In this document: positions 32,751-41,349 of the stretch, piece by piece | How positions within the stretch are numbered: the stretch's first letter is position 1 | Layout: every line of letters begins with the position of its first letter | Assembly (NCBI GenBank): GCA_003481775.1 | Contig: QULU01000038.1 | Span: 1-45,199 of the forward strand | DNA length: 45,199 nucleotides | Direction: 5' to 3' | DNA from: Clostridiaceae bacterium OM02-2AC | Lineage (GTDB): Bacteria; Bacillota_I; Bacilli_A; Erysipelotrichales; Erysipelotrichaceae | Notes under the pieces: generated by a model | What the model was told of the DNA's origin: nothing | What the model saw: only the letters and a program-made list of their open reading frames with translations | Databases searched by the model: none | Translations under genes and position numbers: made by a program

Positions 32751-32774
32751 CGTCATCACCCTCACTTTTTCATC

Positions 32775-32802
32775 ATTATAAAACTTTTCTTAAGAATTAC
32801 AA
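32775..32802 (-). promoter_or_regulatory. promoter of the DUF2974 gene
   Basis: On the minus strand TTGTAA (32797-32802) and TATAAT (32775-32780) are spaced 16 bp. The direct repeats TTAAGAATTAC at 32790-32800 and 32819-32829 overlap it and the divergent promoter region, and may be an operator. Confidence 0.6.
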
Positions 32803-32856
32803 GAGTTCTTTCCTTTTTTTAAGAATTACGATACACTGTAGAAAATGGAGGAAGGC

Positions 32857-34341
32857 ATGAAAAAAAACGTACGAAGACGTAAGAAAAAGAAGAATAATCG
32901 CTATATTCCCATACTTGCAAGCGGGCTATTGATTGCCCTGACGATTGTGGCAGCTTCATGGTTTTTCTCTGCCAGAAGAACCTATACCGTTGTAATCATG
33001 AGGGATGGAACTGAGCAGCCATATGCGCAATACCATTCGCTGGCACAGGCGAAGGAGGAAATGCTGGCACAGACAAAACGTGCAGAAAAGCAGAATGCAG
33101 GCATACGCTATAAGGATAAGCTCATCGCGATCGGTTATGGTGTCGTGCAATTTCAAAGAAAGGACTGCACAATCAATACCTCCTACCGTATGGCAAAGTC
33201 AGATGAAACAGGCTATACAAACGGCTGCTATGGAAATGACGCTGCCTTTGTCGATATCAGTGACGATGGCAGCGAGGTGCGGTTTCGTCAGGCCGGAGTG
33301 GATGGCTGGGTAGCTATTGATGCCGTAACCCTGCACAATTATTATGATGAAAACGATGTGACCTCCATCAATTACTATACTGTAACATCGCATCTGTTGA
33401 CACATAAAATAACAACAAACATTACCGGAGCCAGCTATGCCAGTGAGCTGTCCATGGGGGAAATAAAGCTGAAGGATCACGCCTATTACAGCTATGACGG
33501 TCATTATTTTTATACCGCCTTTGAAGATATGATCGATGATTATCGAAAGGAGCGTCAGGAAGGGGCTGCAAATAAGGAGGCCTTCTATAATTATTATCAG
33601 TTCCTTCCACATCGCAGCATCAGTCACTATACAGCGGATGATATTAACTGGTATGTGGAAAACTATCTGGGGTTTACGTCCTCCTCACAGTCTCTTCTGT
33701 ATAACAGCGGTGCCTGGTTTATGGAAGCACAGAAACGCTATGGTACAAATGCCATCATGATGTTCGCACTGGCGATGAATGAAAGTGATTTTGGCAGAAG
33801 TGCGATTGCAAGGGAAAAGAATAATCTGTTCGGACATGCTGCGTATGACGATTCTCCTACACAGAGTGCTTCCGGGTACACTAGTGTAAAGGATAGTATC
33901 CTCGTTCATGCGGAAAAGTACCTGCAAAACAGCTATCTCAATCCATTGAGCGATTTGTATCATGGAGGGTTCTTCGGTGATAAAGCAGGCGGCATGAATG
34001 TACGCTATGCCTCTGATCCCTACTGGGGAGAAAAGGCTGCGGATTTCTATCGAACCTTTGATATGGTTATGCAGCAGAAGGATCAAAATATTCCCTACCT
34101 CGTCAGTGAACAGCCACTAACCGTATATTCTTCAAAAACGAAAACCACTGTATTGTATAAAGCAGAAGCAGTTCCCTGCTCACAGCTGATACTGAAGCAG
34201 GAGAAGGGTTGGATCAAAGTACGCAGCGACGGTCCTGTCAATAAGGGGAAGCTACAGAAAAACAGCAGCAGCTATTCACCGAAAAACGCCTATGGATTTG
34301 TTCAAGAGGACTTGACGAATCCAGTCCGTATACTACAATAA
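32857..34341 (+). CDS. membrane-anchored beta-N-acetylglucosaminidase (peptidoglycan hydrolase)
   Basis: About 494 residues. A very basic N-terminus (KKNVRRRKKKKNNR) precedes one membrane anchor (about 17-37). A long extracellular region follows, then a glucosaminidase domain (about 280-400; ALAMNESDFGRS with the catalytic Glu near 309, and KNNLFGHAAYD). The C-terminus (about 410-490) looks like an SH3-type wall-binding domain. It would cut glycan strands during wall growth or separation. The ATG at 32857 follows GGAGGAAGG. It is probably co-transcribed with the HAD gene 50 nt downstream. Confidence 0.9.
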   Translation: MKKNVRRRKKKKNNRYIPILASGLLIALTIVAASWFFSARRTYTVVIMRDGTEQPYAQYHSLAQAKEEMLAQTKRAEKQNAGIRYKDKLIAIGYGVVQFQRKDCTINTSYRMAKSDETGYTNGCYGNDAAFVDISDDGSEVRFRQAGVDGWVAIDAVTLHNYYDENDVTSINYYTVTSHLLTHKITTNITGASYASELSMGEIKLKDHAYYSYDGHYFYTAFEDMIDDYRKERQEGAANKEAFYNYYQFLPHRSISHYTADDINWYVENYLGFTSSSQSLLYNSGAWFMEAQKRYGTNAIMMFALAMNESDFGRSAIAREKNNLFGHAAYDDSPTQSASGYTSVKDSILVHAEKYLQNSYLNPLSDLYHGGFFGDKAGGMNVRYASDPYWGEKAADFYRTFDMVMQQKDQNIPYLVSEQPLTVYSSKTKTTVLYKAEAVPCSQLILKQEKGWIKVRSDGPVNKGKLQKNSSSYSPKNAYGFVQEDLTNPVRILQ

Positions 34342-34392
34342 AGAGAGAAAAGGTGAATGCCTTTCTGAGAATGAAAAGATAAGGAGAACGCT

Positions 34393-35058
34393 ATGAATAA
34401 AAAAGGGTTGTTATTTGATTTCAACGGAACGATGTTTTTTGACTCCGAAAAGCATAAGGAAGCATGGGATGTATTTTCCCAGAAATATCGCGGGTGTCCA
34501 ATTTCAGATTATGAGCTGGATCATACCCATGGACAAACAAACAAGAAAATCATTGAGCTGCTGCTGGGCGACATGAATGATGAAGAGAGTGAGGCGCTAT
34601 CCAGAGCAAAGGAAGCACTGTATCGTGAATGCTGTGTCAATGATCCGCAGATGTTTCATCTGGTGGATGGATTGGTGGAGGTATTGGATACCCTAAAAGA
34701 GCTGCAGGTACCGATGACCATCTGTTCTGCATCCATAAAGGATAATATTGATTTTTTCATTTCTTCCTTTCAGCTTGACCGCTGGTTTGATGTAGAAAAC
34801 ATCATTTATGATGATGGCACCCACGTTGATAAGATATCCATGTTCCATGACGGTGCAGCTGCTATCGGTGTCAAGCTTGAGGACTGTATGATTATTGAGG
34901 ATTCTCTATCCGGTCTTGATTTTGCATATCGCTGCCAGCCGGGCAGACTAATTGCGATTACCACGCCGGAGCGAAAAGCTGCTTATGAGAAGATTGCAGG
35001 TGTAGATGCCGTCATACATGATTTTCACAATTTTGATACCTCTTTCTTTTTGGAGTAA
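34393..35058 (+). CDS. HAD-superfamily phosphatase/phosphomutase with altered motif I
   Basis: 221 residues, subfamily I (beta-phosphoglucomutase-like) with a helical cap. Motif I reads FDFNGTMFFDSE: the nucleophile Asp is present, but the second acidic residue (DxD) is Asn. Motif II is TICSAS, motif III Lys in the KIAG region or upstream, and motif IV is MIIEDSLSGLDFA. The Asp to Asn change should reduce general acid catalysis, so it may be a slower phosphatase or act on a different leaving group. Start has AAGGAG upstream. Substrate unknown. Confidence 0.88.
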   Translation: MNKKGLLFDFNGTMFFDSEKHKEAWDVFSQKYRGCPISDYELDHTHGQTNKKIIELLLGDMNDEESEALSRAKEALYRECCVNDPQMFHLVDGLVEVLDTLKELQVPMTICSASIKDNIDFFISSFQLDRWFDVENIIYDDGTHVDKISMFHDGAAAIGVKLEDCMIIEDSLSGLDFAYRCQPGRLIAITTPERKAAYEKIAGVDAVIHDFHNFDTSFFLE

Positions 35059-35105
35059 ATATTTGCAACATAAATAGGTAAATTTTGACAAATGTTAAAA
35101 AAAAG

Positions 35106-35134
35106 TTGATTTTACATATAAAATAGGTTATATT
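35106..35134 (+). promoter_or_regulatory. promoter of the C-rich small RNA
   Basis: TTGATT (35106-35111) and TATATT (35129-35134) are spaced exactly 17 bp. Transcription would start near 35141, exactly at the first base of the 12-bp closing stem. Confidence 0.75.
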
Positions 35135-35140
35135 AACTAT

Positions 35141-35236
35141 GTTAGTGTTATCAGCTGGCTTACTCTTTCTTCCCCCACCCATATAGGTAAGTCAGTATAT
35201 CTTCCCCCAGATCGATAACACTAACACTTTTTTTAT
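35141..35236 (+). ncRNA. candidate trans-acting small RNA with two C-rich CUUCCCCC motifs
   Basis: No protein frame is present, but all parts of a small RNA are: a promoter, a perfect 12-bp stem between the 5' end GTTAGTGTTATC (35141-35152) and GATAACACTAAC (35214-35225), and seven T at 35228-35234. Inside, an arm GCTTAC/GTAAGT forms a hairpin whose loop carries CTTCCCCC; a second CTTCCCCC lies single-stranded before the closing stem. C-rich loops of Firmicute sRNAs base-pair with Shine-Dalgarno sequences (GGGGGAAG/GGAGG). The RNA would be about 95 nt. No known family could be assigned. Confidence 0.7.
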
Positions 35237-35313
35237 TTCTTAACGGACATTGCTATCGTGCGTTTAAAGCAATCATCGTTTAATTTATATAGTTACGTTA
35301 GAATACAGAAAAG

Positions 35314-35350
35314 GCTCAAGCTGTCCTGCATGGATTTCCTTGAGCTTTTT
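35314..35350. terminator. bidirectional terminator
   Basis: GCTCAAG (35314-35320) pairs with CTTGAGC (35339-35345). TTTTT follows on the plus strand and CCTTTTC on the minus strand. It ends the minus-strand NagB-like operon and protects the sRNA side. Confidence 0.75.
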
Positions 35351-35400
35351 GTTATTTAATTCCAAGCAAGCGTTACATTCTGTTTCCACAATTTCTTCGC

Positions 35401-36153
35401 TTACAAAGGAAGAAGTGTAGCTGCTGCCTCGTCAAGAACAATCGTGACATGCGGGTGCAGTTGAAAGATAGATACCGGAAATTCCATAGTGACAGGATCA
35501 AAGAACGCCTTCTTTGCTGTTTCGGCTTTTTCCTTCCCGCTTAACAGGAAAATAATATTTTTTGCGGACATAATTGTTTTTGGCCCCATTGTAATATAAT
35601 GCTCTGGTATCCGGGATGTATCTTCGCTATGAAAGTCATTATGCAGCAGCTTGCGGGAATACTCTCTCAAATATGGCGTTTCATCCGTCCGCACAAGTCG
35701 CGTGCCTGTATTCCAGCTGTCAAAGGTACCTGGCTGGTTGCCGCAGAAATGGCCATTCTTCCCAATTCCCATAATCACAAGATCTAAGCCTCCCTGCTTC
35801 TGTATATCACTATCAAAGGTTTTATAATTTTCCATATCCAGATTATGGATATGGTCCTGTGCAACACCTGCGGCATGGAAGTATTTCGCATCGAGACTGA
35901 CTTGACAAACAGAAATCTCTTTCTCATGATGCTCATCCTGGAACCAAAATTCATCAAAGATATAGTAATGTACAGGATCAAACCACGACCGTCCATGTAC
36001 CTGTTTGGCAAGCAGCCGATATCCCTGTATACAGGTGCTTCCGGTTGTGATTGCGATATTGGTGCGTTCTTTTTCTGTATGCATATGCTTCAGCATCAGC
36101 TGAGCCATAACCTGACTCAATTCCCCATAATCTTTGGTAACAATAAATTTCAT
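35401..36153 (-). CDS. NagB-like sugar phosphate isomerase/deaminase, paralogue 1
   Basis: About 250 residues of the glucosamine-6-phosphate deaminase fold: MKFIVTKDYGELSQ start, ITTGSTCIQGY phosphate loop, YYIFDEFW (Asp of the active site), and VIMGIGKNGHFCGNQPGTFD. The canonical motif is GxGxDGHxAFNEPG; here Asp is Asn (KNGH) and the catalytic Glu is Gln (NQPG), while His is kept. So a classic deaminase reaction is doubtful. Last gene of a four-gene operon; the start overlaps the membrane gene (ATGA). I chose the ATG at 36153, 7 nt after AAGGAG. Confidence 0.85.
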   Translation of the reverse strand: MKFIVTKDYGELSQVMAQLMLKHMHTEKERTNIAITTGSTCIQGYRLLAKQVHGRSWFDPVHYYIFDEFWFQDEHHEKEISVCQVSLDAKYFHAAGVAQDHIHNLDMENYKTFDSDIQKQGGLDLVIMGIGKNGHFCGNQPGTFDSWNTGTRLVRTDETPYLREYSRKLLHNDFHSEDTSRIPEHYITMGPKTIMSAKNIIFLLSGKEKAETAKKAFFDPVTMEFPVSIFQLHPHVTIVLDEAAATLLPL

Positions 36154-36620
36154 AGCATTCTCCTTTTCCATAATATTCGCAGCTGTCGTATGAACTGAAA
36201 AGCGGAAAGACCTGTTACAGCAAGTGCCAGTGTGACAGCAGCAGGTTGTTGATAGGTTTGATTCCATAGGATAAGCAGCGGAAAGACAATGAGAAAGCCG
36301 CTGACAATAAGCTGCTTCTGGTGTTGTCTGCACGATACATCCGTCTGCTTCGGCAGTTTCTTCACACAGGAAAGCTGGGGCAGAAAAACACGATATTCAT
36401 ATAGCTTTAACAGCACCAGCAGCATACAGCCTGCTGAGACAGCCAGCCAAAGCGGTAGCGACAGCCCCAGTGCAACGCCACAAAGTGCAGCCCCAGCAAA
36501 CCAAGCCCCGTGCAATACCTGAAATATACCACACTGCTCTGCGGGTACGTGATAAAGCTTATGGCGCCGGGTATCCTCGATATATTGACAGTCCTGTTCA
36601 CAGCGGTATACACGCAGCAT
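36150..36620 (-). CDS. four-helix membrane protein of unknown function
   Basis: 156 residues. A Cys-containing N-terminal segment (YRCEQDCQYIED, about 5-16) is followed by two closely spaced pairs of membrane helices (about 35-75 and 105-145). It is translationally coupled to both neighbours (TAATG at its start, ATGA at its end), lying between two NagB-like genes. It could anchor or export; no family was recognised. Confidence 0.7.
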   Translation of the reverse strand: MLRVYRCEQDCQYIEDTRRHKLYHVPAEQCGIFQVLHGAWFAGAALCGVALGLSLPLWLAVSAGCMLLVLLKLYEYRVFLPQLSCVKKLPKQTDVSCRQHQKQLIVSGFLIVFPLLILWNQTYQQPAAVTLALAVTGLSAFQFIRQLRILWKRRML

Positions 36621-37366
36621 TACAGCAGCTCTTTTATTTTGCCTGCGGCTGCCTCATCCAGAACGACTGTCACATCCGGATGCAGCTGAAAAATGGATAC
36701 CGGGAAATCTTCACTGATTGGTCCGAAAAACGCCCGCTTCACTGCCTCTGCCTTTTGCTCACCACTCATCAGAAAAATGATACTTTTTGCCGCCATAACA
36801 GTTTTTGGGCCCATGGAAATATAATGATCCGGAATGCGTGCTGTGTCCTCACTGTGCAGATCCTCCTTCAGCAGCTGCAGCAGAAGCTCTTCAACAAGTG
36901 GTGTTGCATGTCTGTCAATACGATGTGTTCCTGTATTCCAGTTATCGAAGGTTCCCGGCTGATTTCCGCAGAAGTGGCCATTGCTTCCGACTCCCATAAT
37001 CACCATATCCAATCCGCCAACCTGCTGCACATCCTTATCGAAGGTATCTGCATTGCTTTCATCCAGATTATGGATATGATCCTCTGCCACATCCGCAAGC
37101 TCAAAATACTTATAATCCAGACTTGCACGACAGATTCCCTTCGCATCACCCTTATACCAAAATTCATCAAAGATATAGTAATGCACATGATTGAAATATG
37201 CTTTCCCCTTTGTCTGTTCCGCTAGAATTTGGTATCCGCGTACAGGCGTTTCTCCTGTTGTAATGGAAATGTTGACACGCTGCCTGTCGCTATGCATATG
37301 CTTCAGCATCAGCTGCGCCATAACATTGCTTAATTCTTCGTGATCTTTTGTAATTATAAATCTCAT
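36620..37366 (-). CDS. NagB-like sugar phosphate isomerase/deaminase, paralogue 2
   Basis: 248 residues, about 60 percent identical by eye to paralogue 1. Motif VIMGVGSNGHFCGNQPGTFD again has Asn for the catalytic Asp and Gln for Glu, with His retained. FDEFWY and ITTGETPVRGY are present. A perfect hairpin directly before its GGTGAG ribosome binding site may tune its translation. Its stop is joined to the start of the membrane gene. Confidence 0.85.
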   Translation of the reverse strand: MRFIITKDHEELSNVMAQLMLKHMHSDRQRVNISITTGETPVRGYQILAEQTKGKAYFNHVHYYIFDEFWYKGDAKGICRASLDYKYFELADVAEDHIHNLDESNADTFDKDVQQVGGLDMVIMGVGSNGHFCGNQPGTFDNWNTGTHRIDRHATPLVEELLLQLLKEDLHSEDTARIPDHYISMGPKTVMAAKSIIFLMSGEQKAEAVKRAFFGPISEDFPVSIFQLHPDVTVVLDEAAAGKIKELL

Positions 37367-37375
37367 ATACTCACC

Positions 37376-37394
37376 GGCAGTTTACTAAACTGCC
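37376..37394 (-). other. hairpin at the ribosome binding site of NagB-like paralogue 2
   Basis: GGCAGTTT (37376-37383) pairs with AAACTGCC (37387-37394) around 3 nt. On the transcribed minus strand it ends just before GGTGAG, so it could act as translational control or a processing stem. On the plus strand a T-run follows, but no transcript is expected there. Confidence 0.5.
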
Positions 37395-37431
37395 TTTTCC
37401 TTTCTGCTGATGATGCGGGATCAGCTCCCGT

Positions 37432-38196
37432 TCATATAAATTGTCTGATTTTAGCTGCGGCTGCTTCATCCAGCAGCACACGCACATGAGGATGCAGCTG
37501 AAAGATAGATACCGGAAAATCCATCGTAATCGGCTCAAAGAATGCACGACGTACTGTTTCCGCCTTTCCTTCTCCTGAGAAAATCATGACGATATGTTTC
37601 GCATCCATAATCGTCTTCGGTCCCATCGTGAGGTAATGGTCAGGGATTCTCGATACATCGTCACTGTGAATATCATCCTTCAACAGAAATTCCAGCAGCT
37701 CATTTACCTGCGGTGTACAATAGCGATCAATACTGTGACAGCCCTGTTTCCAGTCATCAAAGGTTCCGGGATGATTTCCGCAGAAATGACCATCTGTGCC
37801 AATTCCCATGATGACCATATCCATGCCGCCAGCCCGTTGTATCGCCTGATCAAAGGTTTCCACGTTATCATCCCGCAGCGTATGAATTCTCTCTTCTGGA
37901 ATATTTGCTGCCTGAAAGAATTTCAAATCCATGCTCATCTTGTTTACCGGGATATCCTCATTCTGTGTTCCCGCATCTTTCGCATACCAGAACTCATCCA
38001 CCACATAGTAATGGACATGTTCAAAGTATGCCTTGTCCTTCACCTTAGGAGCCAGGATTTGATAAGCCTGTATGGGTGTGGTGCCGGTTGTCACACAGAT
38101 GTTGACACGTGGTTTATCCGTATGCATATGCTTCAGCATAGTGGATGAAATCACCTGACTCAGCTCATCGTAATCCTTTGTAATAATAAATTGCAT
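37432..38196 (-). CDS. NagB-like sugar phosphate isomerase/deaminase, paralogue 3
   Basis: About 254 residues and first gene of the operon. The motif VIMGIGTDGHFCGNHPGTFD keeps the canonical Asp (DGH) unlike the other two, but has His where NagB has catalytic Glu. ITKDYDELSQVI, TTGTTPIQAY and VDEFWY are as in the others. It may be the most enzymatically competent of the trio. I chose the ATG at 38196 (AGGAGGAAG upstream). Expression is probably controlled by the LevR-like activator through the GTGTCGACAC site. Confidence 0.87.
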   Translation of the reverse strand: MQFIITKDYDELSQVISSTMLKHMHTDKPRVNICVTTGTTPIQAYQILAPKVKDKAYFEHVHYYVVDEFWYAKDAGTQNEDIPVNKMSMDLKFFQAANIPEERIHTLRDDNVETFDQAIQRAGGMDMVIMGIGTDGHFCGNHPGTFDDWKQGCHSIDRYCTPQVNELLEFLLKDDIHSDDVSRIPDHYLTMGPKTIMDAKHIVMIFSGEGKAETVRRAFFEPITMDFPVSIFQLHPHVRVLLDEAAAAKIRQFI

Positions 38197-38259
38197 GTGC
38201 ACTTCCTCCTTTCCTTCTTTCTTTATCTTCATTATAAATACTCCTATGACAGGGCAGGG

Positions 38260-38273
38260 AAGTGTCGACACTT
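38260..38273. promoter_or_regulatory. GTGTCGACAC operator, left copy
   Basis: AAGTGTCGACACTT is a perfect 14-bp palindrome about 65-78 bp upstream of the NagB-like paralogue 3 start. The minus-strand promoter there has TATAAT but no good -35, so an activator is expected. Confidence 0.65.
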
Positions 38274-38453
38274 TGAACACTTATCTTCAAGATTCCGGCA
38301 GTCACATGCCTTCCTTTTTTCAAACGATTTGTCAATCTGATGCTTGAAATTCATACAACTGCATCCGTGTTTAATACTAAGGGCAGAGCAGGTCTTTCTT
38401 CCCTATATAATGGCAGGGCAATTAAAGCTTTTGATGACGATATTTTCTATCCA

Positions 38454-38474
38454 TGTGTCGAAAGTGTCGACACA
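38454..38474. promoter_or_regulatory. GTGTCGACAC operator, right copy
   Basis: TGTGTCGAAAGTGTCGACAC plus one base contains the palindrome GTGTCGACAC (38464-38473) and a longer nested inverted repeat TGTGTCGA/TCGACACA. It lies 66-86 bp before the LevR-like gene, mirroring the left copy, and probably mediates divergent control by that regulator. Confidence 0.65.
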
Positions 38475-38539
38475 AAGCATATGACGCCTGATTCCCTTTA
38501 ATATAAAAGTGGAAGGATTGGGTGCAGAAAGGAGCCGCA

Positions 38540-41281
38540 ATGATTAGAGAAACAAAAAACGAGGTTTATGAATTTATTGTAAAATGCACATTTGAATTTT
38601 GCAGCAATCAGCTATTGAAATGTGACTCCAGCTATTTGAGCAAACGTCTGAACATTTCTCGTTCACTTGCCTCACAGTATCTGAATGAATTTTACAGAGA
38701 TGGTATCTTTCTGAAAATTCATACCCGCCCGGTATATTTTCTGGATAAGCACACGCTGGAAAGCGTATATCAGATCAAGCTGGAAAATGATGAATTTTAC
38801 GATGAAAAAGAGCTGATGGATCAGTTTGGTAAAGCTTTGCGTACGAAGCGCAGCTTTTTGAAAGCTGTCGGACATGATACCTCTCTCAGCGAATGTATTC
38901 TGCAGTGCCAGTCTGCTATTAAATATCCTCCAAACGGTCTGCCGATTCTCCTTTACGGGGAACGCGGCGTAGGCAAAACCTTCTTTACACGCCTGATATA
39001 TCAGTATGCTATCGAGGAAGCGCTCATAGATAAGGATGCCAGACTGGTCTTCTTCAATGAAAGCAATTATGAGGAAAGCAATGGCAGGGAAAAGGATGTA
39101 CAAATCATCTTTGGAACCTATCTGGATGATGGCTCGCAGAAATATCTAGGCGGTTTGATAGCTAAAGCAAAAAATGGAATTCTGGTCATTGAGAATGTTG
39201 AACGGCTTTCGCCACAGTGCTACTTTCTATTGATTCAGTACATGCAAAGCGGGGAATATACGATTTCCTCGGGAAAGCAGGGAAAGGTATTCAAATCCAG
39301 AACACGGATTATCTTTACCAGCTGTATGGATTCCAGACAGAGTATACATAACGCTTTCTTTCACAGCATACCGATTATCTGTCATATCCCGAGCCTTCAA
39401 AACAGACCGATTGAAGATAAGGAAATGCTTATCATTGAATTTTTCAAAGAGGAAGGCTTGCGTTTAAAGAAAAATATTCTCATTTCCAGCAAAGCGTTTC
39501 TTGCACTGGTAAATCACACCTATGAAAACAATATTGAAGAATTATCCACCTGCATACAGTCAAGCTGTGCAAATGCCTATCTGTCACATGATGTGTCAGA
39601 TGATCTGCATATCTATCTTTACCACCTCCCGGTATCCATCATCAATTCTCTGACGCTTGATAAAAGCAGCAGTGAAGAGGAATACATGATTGATATTTGC
39701 AAATATCTGCCACAGACAAAAAACGGAAGAATTATTGATTTTTTTGATTTCATCGTGATTGCCTATCGGGAATATGAAAAAGGAAGCATTGATCTAAAGC
39801 AGCTTCTCGAACGCTGTATCGATAATATGAATGTCTATTATGACTACATCGTATTTGAACATAAATATTACAATGCCCGTGTTCGCGCCTATGAAAAGGC
39901 CGTTTTAGACGTCTTTGAAAATATGCTGGACCGTTATGATATCTACATACCATCCAACTGTGCCTTCGTGGTGGCACGCGTTATCTACAGCTATATGCAG
40001 ATGTTTTCTTCCATCCGCAGCTACGAGGTACAGCATGCTGATGAAATCAGTAAGGTCATTCACCTGTTAAAGGAGCATTATCCGACAGGCTATCGAAGTG
40101 CCATGGAGATTATGACAAAGATACGACAGACAATCGATGTGGAAATCAATGATATGAATCTGATTTTTCTGATTTTAAATATTCAGTTTTATAACCGTTC
40201 CATAGATAAATACCGTTATAACTGCATCATTATTTCACATGGCTATTCCACCGCCTCTTCCATTGCGGATGCGGCCAACAAGCTGATTGGAAGCCATATT
40301 ATGGAAGGTATTGATATGCCCGTTACTACATCCATGGAAGACATCGTTACAAAGCTGAGGAAATATATCAACGATAACAGCATACGCAAGGATTTGATTC
40401 TGCTTGTGGATATGGGTTCTCTGGAGAATATCGGCAAGCAGCTGATTGAAGAATGCGGTATCAACATAGGTATTATCAATAATGTATCCACCAGAATGGC
40501 GTTGCACGTGGCCGGTGAAATACGAAGAAATATAGAGATGAAGGAGCTGCTGAGCAAGGTAAGCAGAGAAACGGTTTGTGAATATAAGATTTTCAGCAAT
40601 ATCAATCGCAAGAAGGCGATTATATTTACCTCAGAAACAGGAATGGAAGCTATCGAACGTGTTGTTCAGCTATTTAAAAACAGCATGCCTAGACAGATTG
40701 ATATCAGTATTTTCGCCTACGACTGTCTCAGCCTTCAGAAAAATAAGGAACAGGATGATATATTCAAGCTGTATGACGTACTGTTCATTGTGACTACAAC
40801 ACGACTAAGGATTCGCAATGTACCGAGTGTACCAATGGAGGATGTCATTGCATTTAAGGACGTGGATGGCATAACCTCAACATTGAACAGCTATTTCACG
40901 AAGAGCGAGCAGGAACAGTTCAATCGCAATCTCATTAAGAATTTCACCTTGGAAAATGTTATGAACTACCTGACCGTTCTGAATGCGGACAAGCTGATCA
41001 CCTTCATTGAAGAAGCGCTGGATCACCTGCAGGAGCTGCTGGGTATGCTGATTGCCAATGAAATCATGGTCGGCATGTACATTCATATATCCTGCATCAT
41101 AGAGCGGCTGGTCATGAAAAATGATATTGTCCAGAAGGAACGGGGTTGCTCTTTGAATGTGGAACAGAAACGGTTTCAGAAAATGTTCAATGACAGCTTT
41201 GCAAAAATTATGGACTATTACAAGGTGAACATCCCTGTGCGTGAGATTTTGTATATGTATGATTATATATTTAAAAAGTAG
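38540..41281 (+). CDS. LevR-like PRD/AAA+ transcriptional regulator with degenerate ATPase
   Basis: About 913 residues. Order: helix-turn-helix (about 30-60; LSKRLNISRSLASQYLNE), AAA+ domain (about 105-380; Walker A GERGVGKT near 140), PRD-type helical domains, and an EIIA(Man)-like domain (from about 555; CIIISHGYSTASS with the His), then a C-terminal PRD-like region. Two things are odd. The sigma-54-contacting GAFTGA loop is missing (IFGTYLDDGSQKYLGG). Walker B reads ILVIEN, so the catalytic Glu is Asn. It probably activates without sigma-54. I chose the ATG at 38540 (AAAGGAG upstream). Leads the PTS genes, after a hairpin. Confidence 0.88.
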   Translation: MIRETKNEVYEFIVKCTFEFCSNQLLKCDSSYLSKRLNISRSLASQYLNEFYRDGIFLKIHTRPVYFLDKHTLESVYQIKLENDEFYDEKELMDQFGKALRTKRSFLKAVGHDTSLSECILQCQSAIKYPPNGLPILLYGERGVGKTFFTRLIYQYAIEEALIDKDARLVFFNESNYEESNGREKDVQIIFGTYLDDGSQKYLGGLIAKAKNGILVIENVERLSPQCYFLLIQYMQSGEYTISSGKQGKVFKSRTRIIFTSCMDSRQSIHNAFFHSIPIICHIPSLQNRPIEDKEMLIIEFFKEEGLRLKKNILISSKAFLALVNHTYENNIEELSTCIQSSCANAYLSHDVSDDLHIYLYHLPVSIINSLTLDKSSSEEEYMIDICKYLPQTKNGRIIDFFDFIVIAYREYEKGSIDLKQLLERCIDNMNVYYDYIVFEHKYYNARVRAYEKAVLDVFENMLDRYDIYIPSNCAFVVARVIYSYMQMFSSIRSYEVQHADEISKVIHLLKEHYPTGYRSAMEIMTKIRQTIDVEINDMNLIFLILNIQFYNRSIDKYRYNCIIISHGYSTASSIADAANKLIGSHIMEGIDMPVTTSMEDIVTKLRKYINDNSIRKDLILLVDMGSLENIGKQLIEECGINIGIINNVSTRMALHVAGEIRRNIEMKELLSKVSRETVCEYKIFSNINRKKAIIFTSETGMEAIERVVQLFKNSMPRQIDISIFAYDCLSLQKNKEQDDIFKLYDVLFIVTTTRLRIRNVPSVPMEDVIAFKDVDGITSTLNSYFTKSEQEQFNRNLIKNFTLENVMNYLTVLNADKLITFIEEALDHLQELLGMLIANEIMVGMYIHISCIIERLVMKNDIVQKERGCSLNVEQKRFQKMFNDSFAKIMDYYKVNIPVREILYMYDYIFKK

Positions 41282-41290
41282 TGCCTGAAG

Positions 41291-41320
41291 CATACGGAGG
41301 CCTGAGCTCACCACCGTATG
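41291..41320 (+). other. hairpin between regulator and PTS genes
   Basis: CATACGG (41291-41297) pairs with CCGTATG (41314-41320) with a 16-nt loop, without a U-run. It is a candidate mRNA processing or stability stem giving separate levels of regulator and transporter. Confidence 0.5.
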
Positions 41321-41349
41321 TACGATAAGGAAAGAAAGGAGAGATTTGT

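Noticed and set aside
37376..37398. Rho-independent terminator on the plus strand
   Set aside because: Stem and T-run are good, but both flanking genes are transcribed leftward; more likely a 5' hairpin of the downstream gene.
38282..38540. Sigma-54 (-24/-12) promoter ahead of the LevR-like gene
   Set aside because: A TGGCA occurs near 38411 but no TTGC follows at the right distance, and the regulator lacks GAFTGA.
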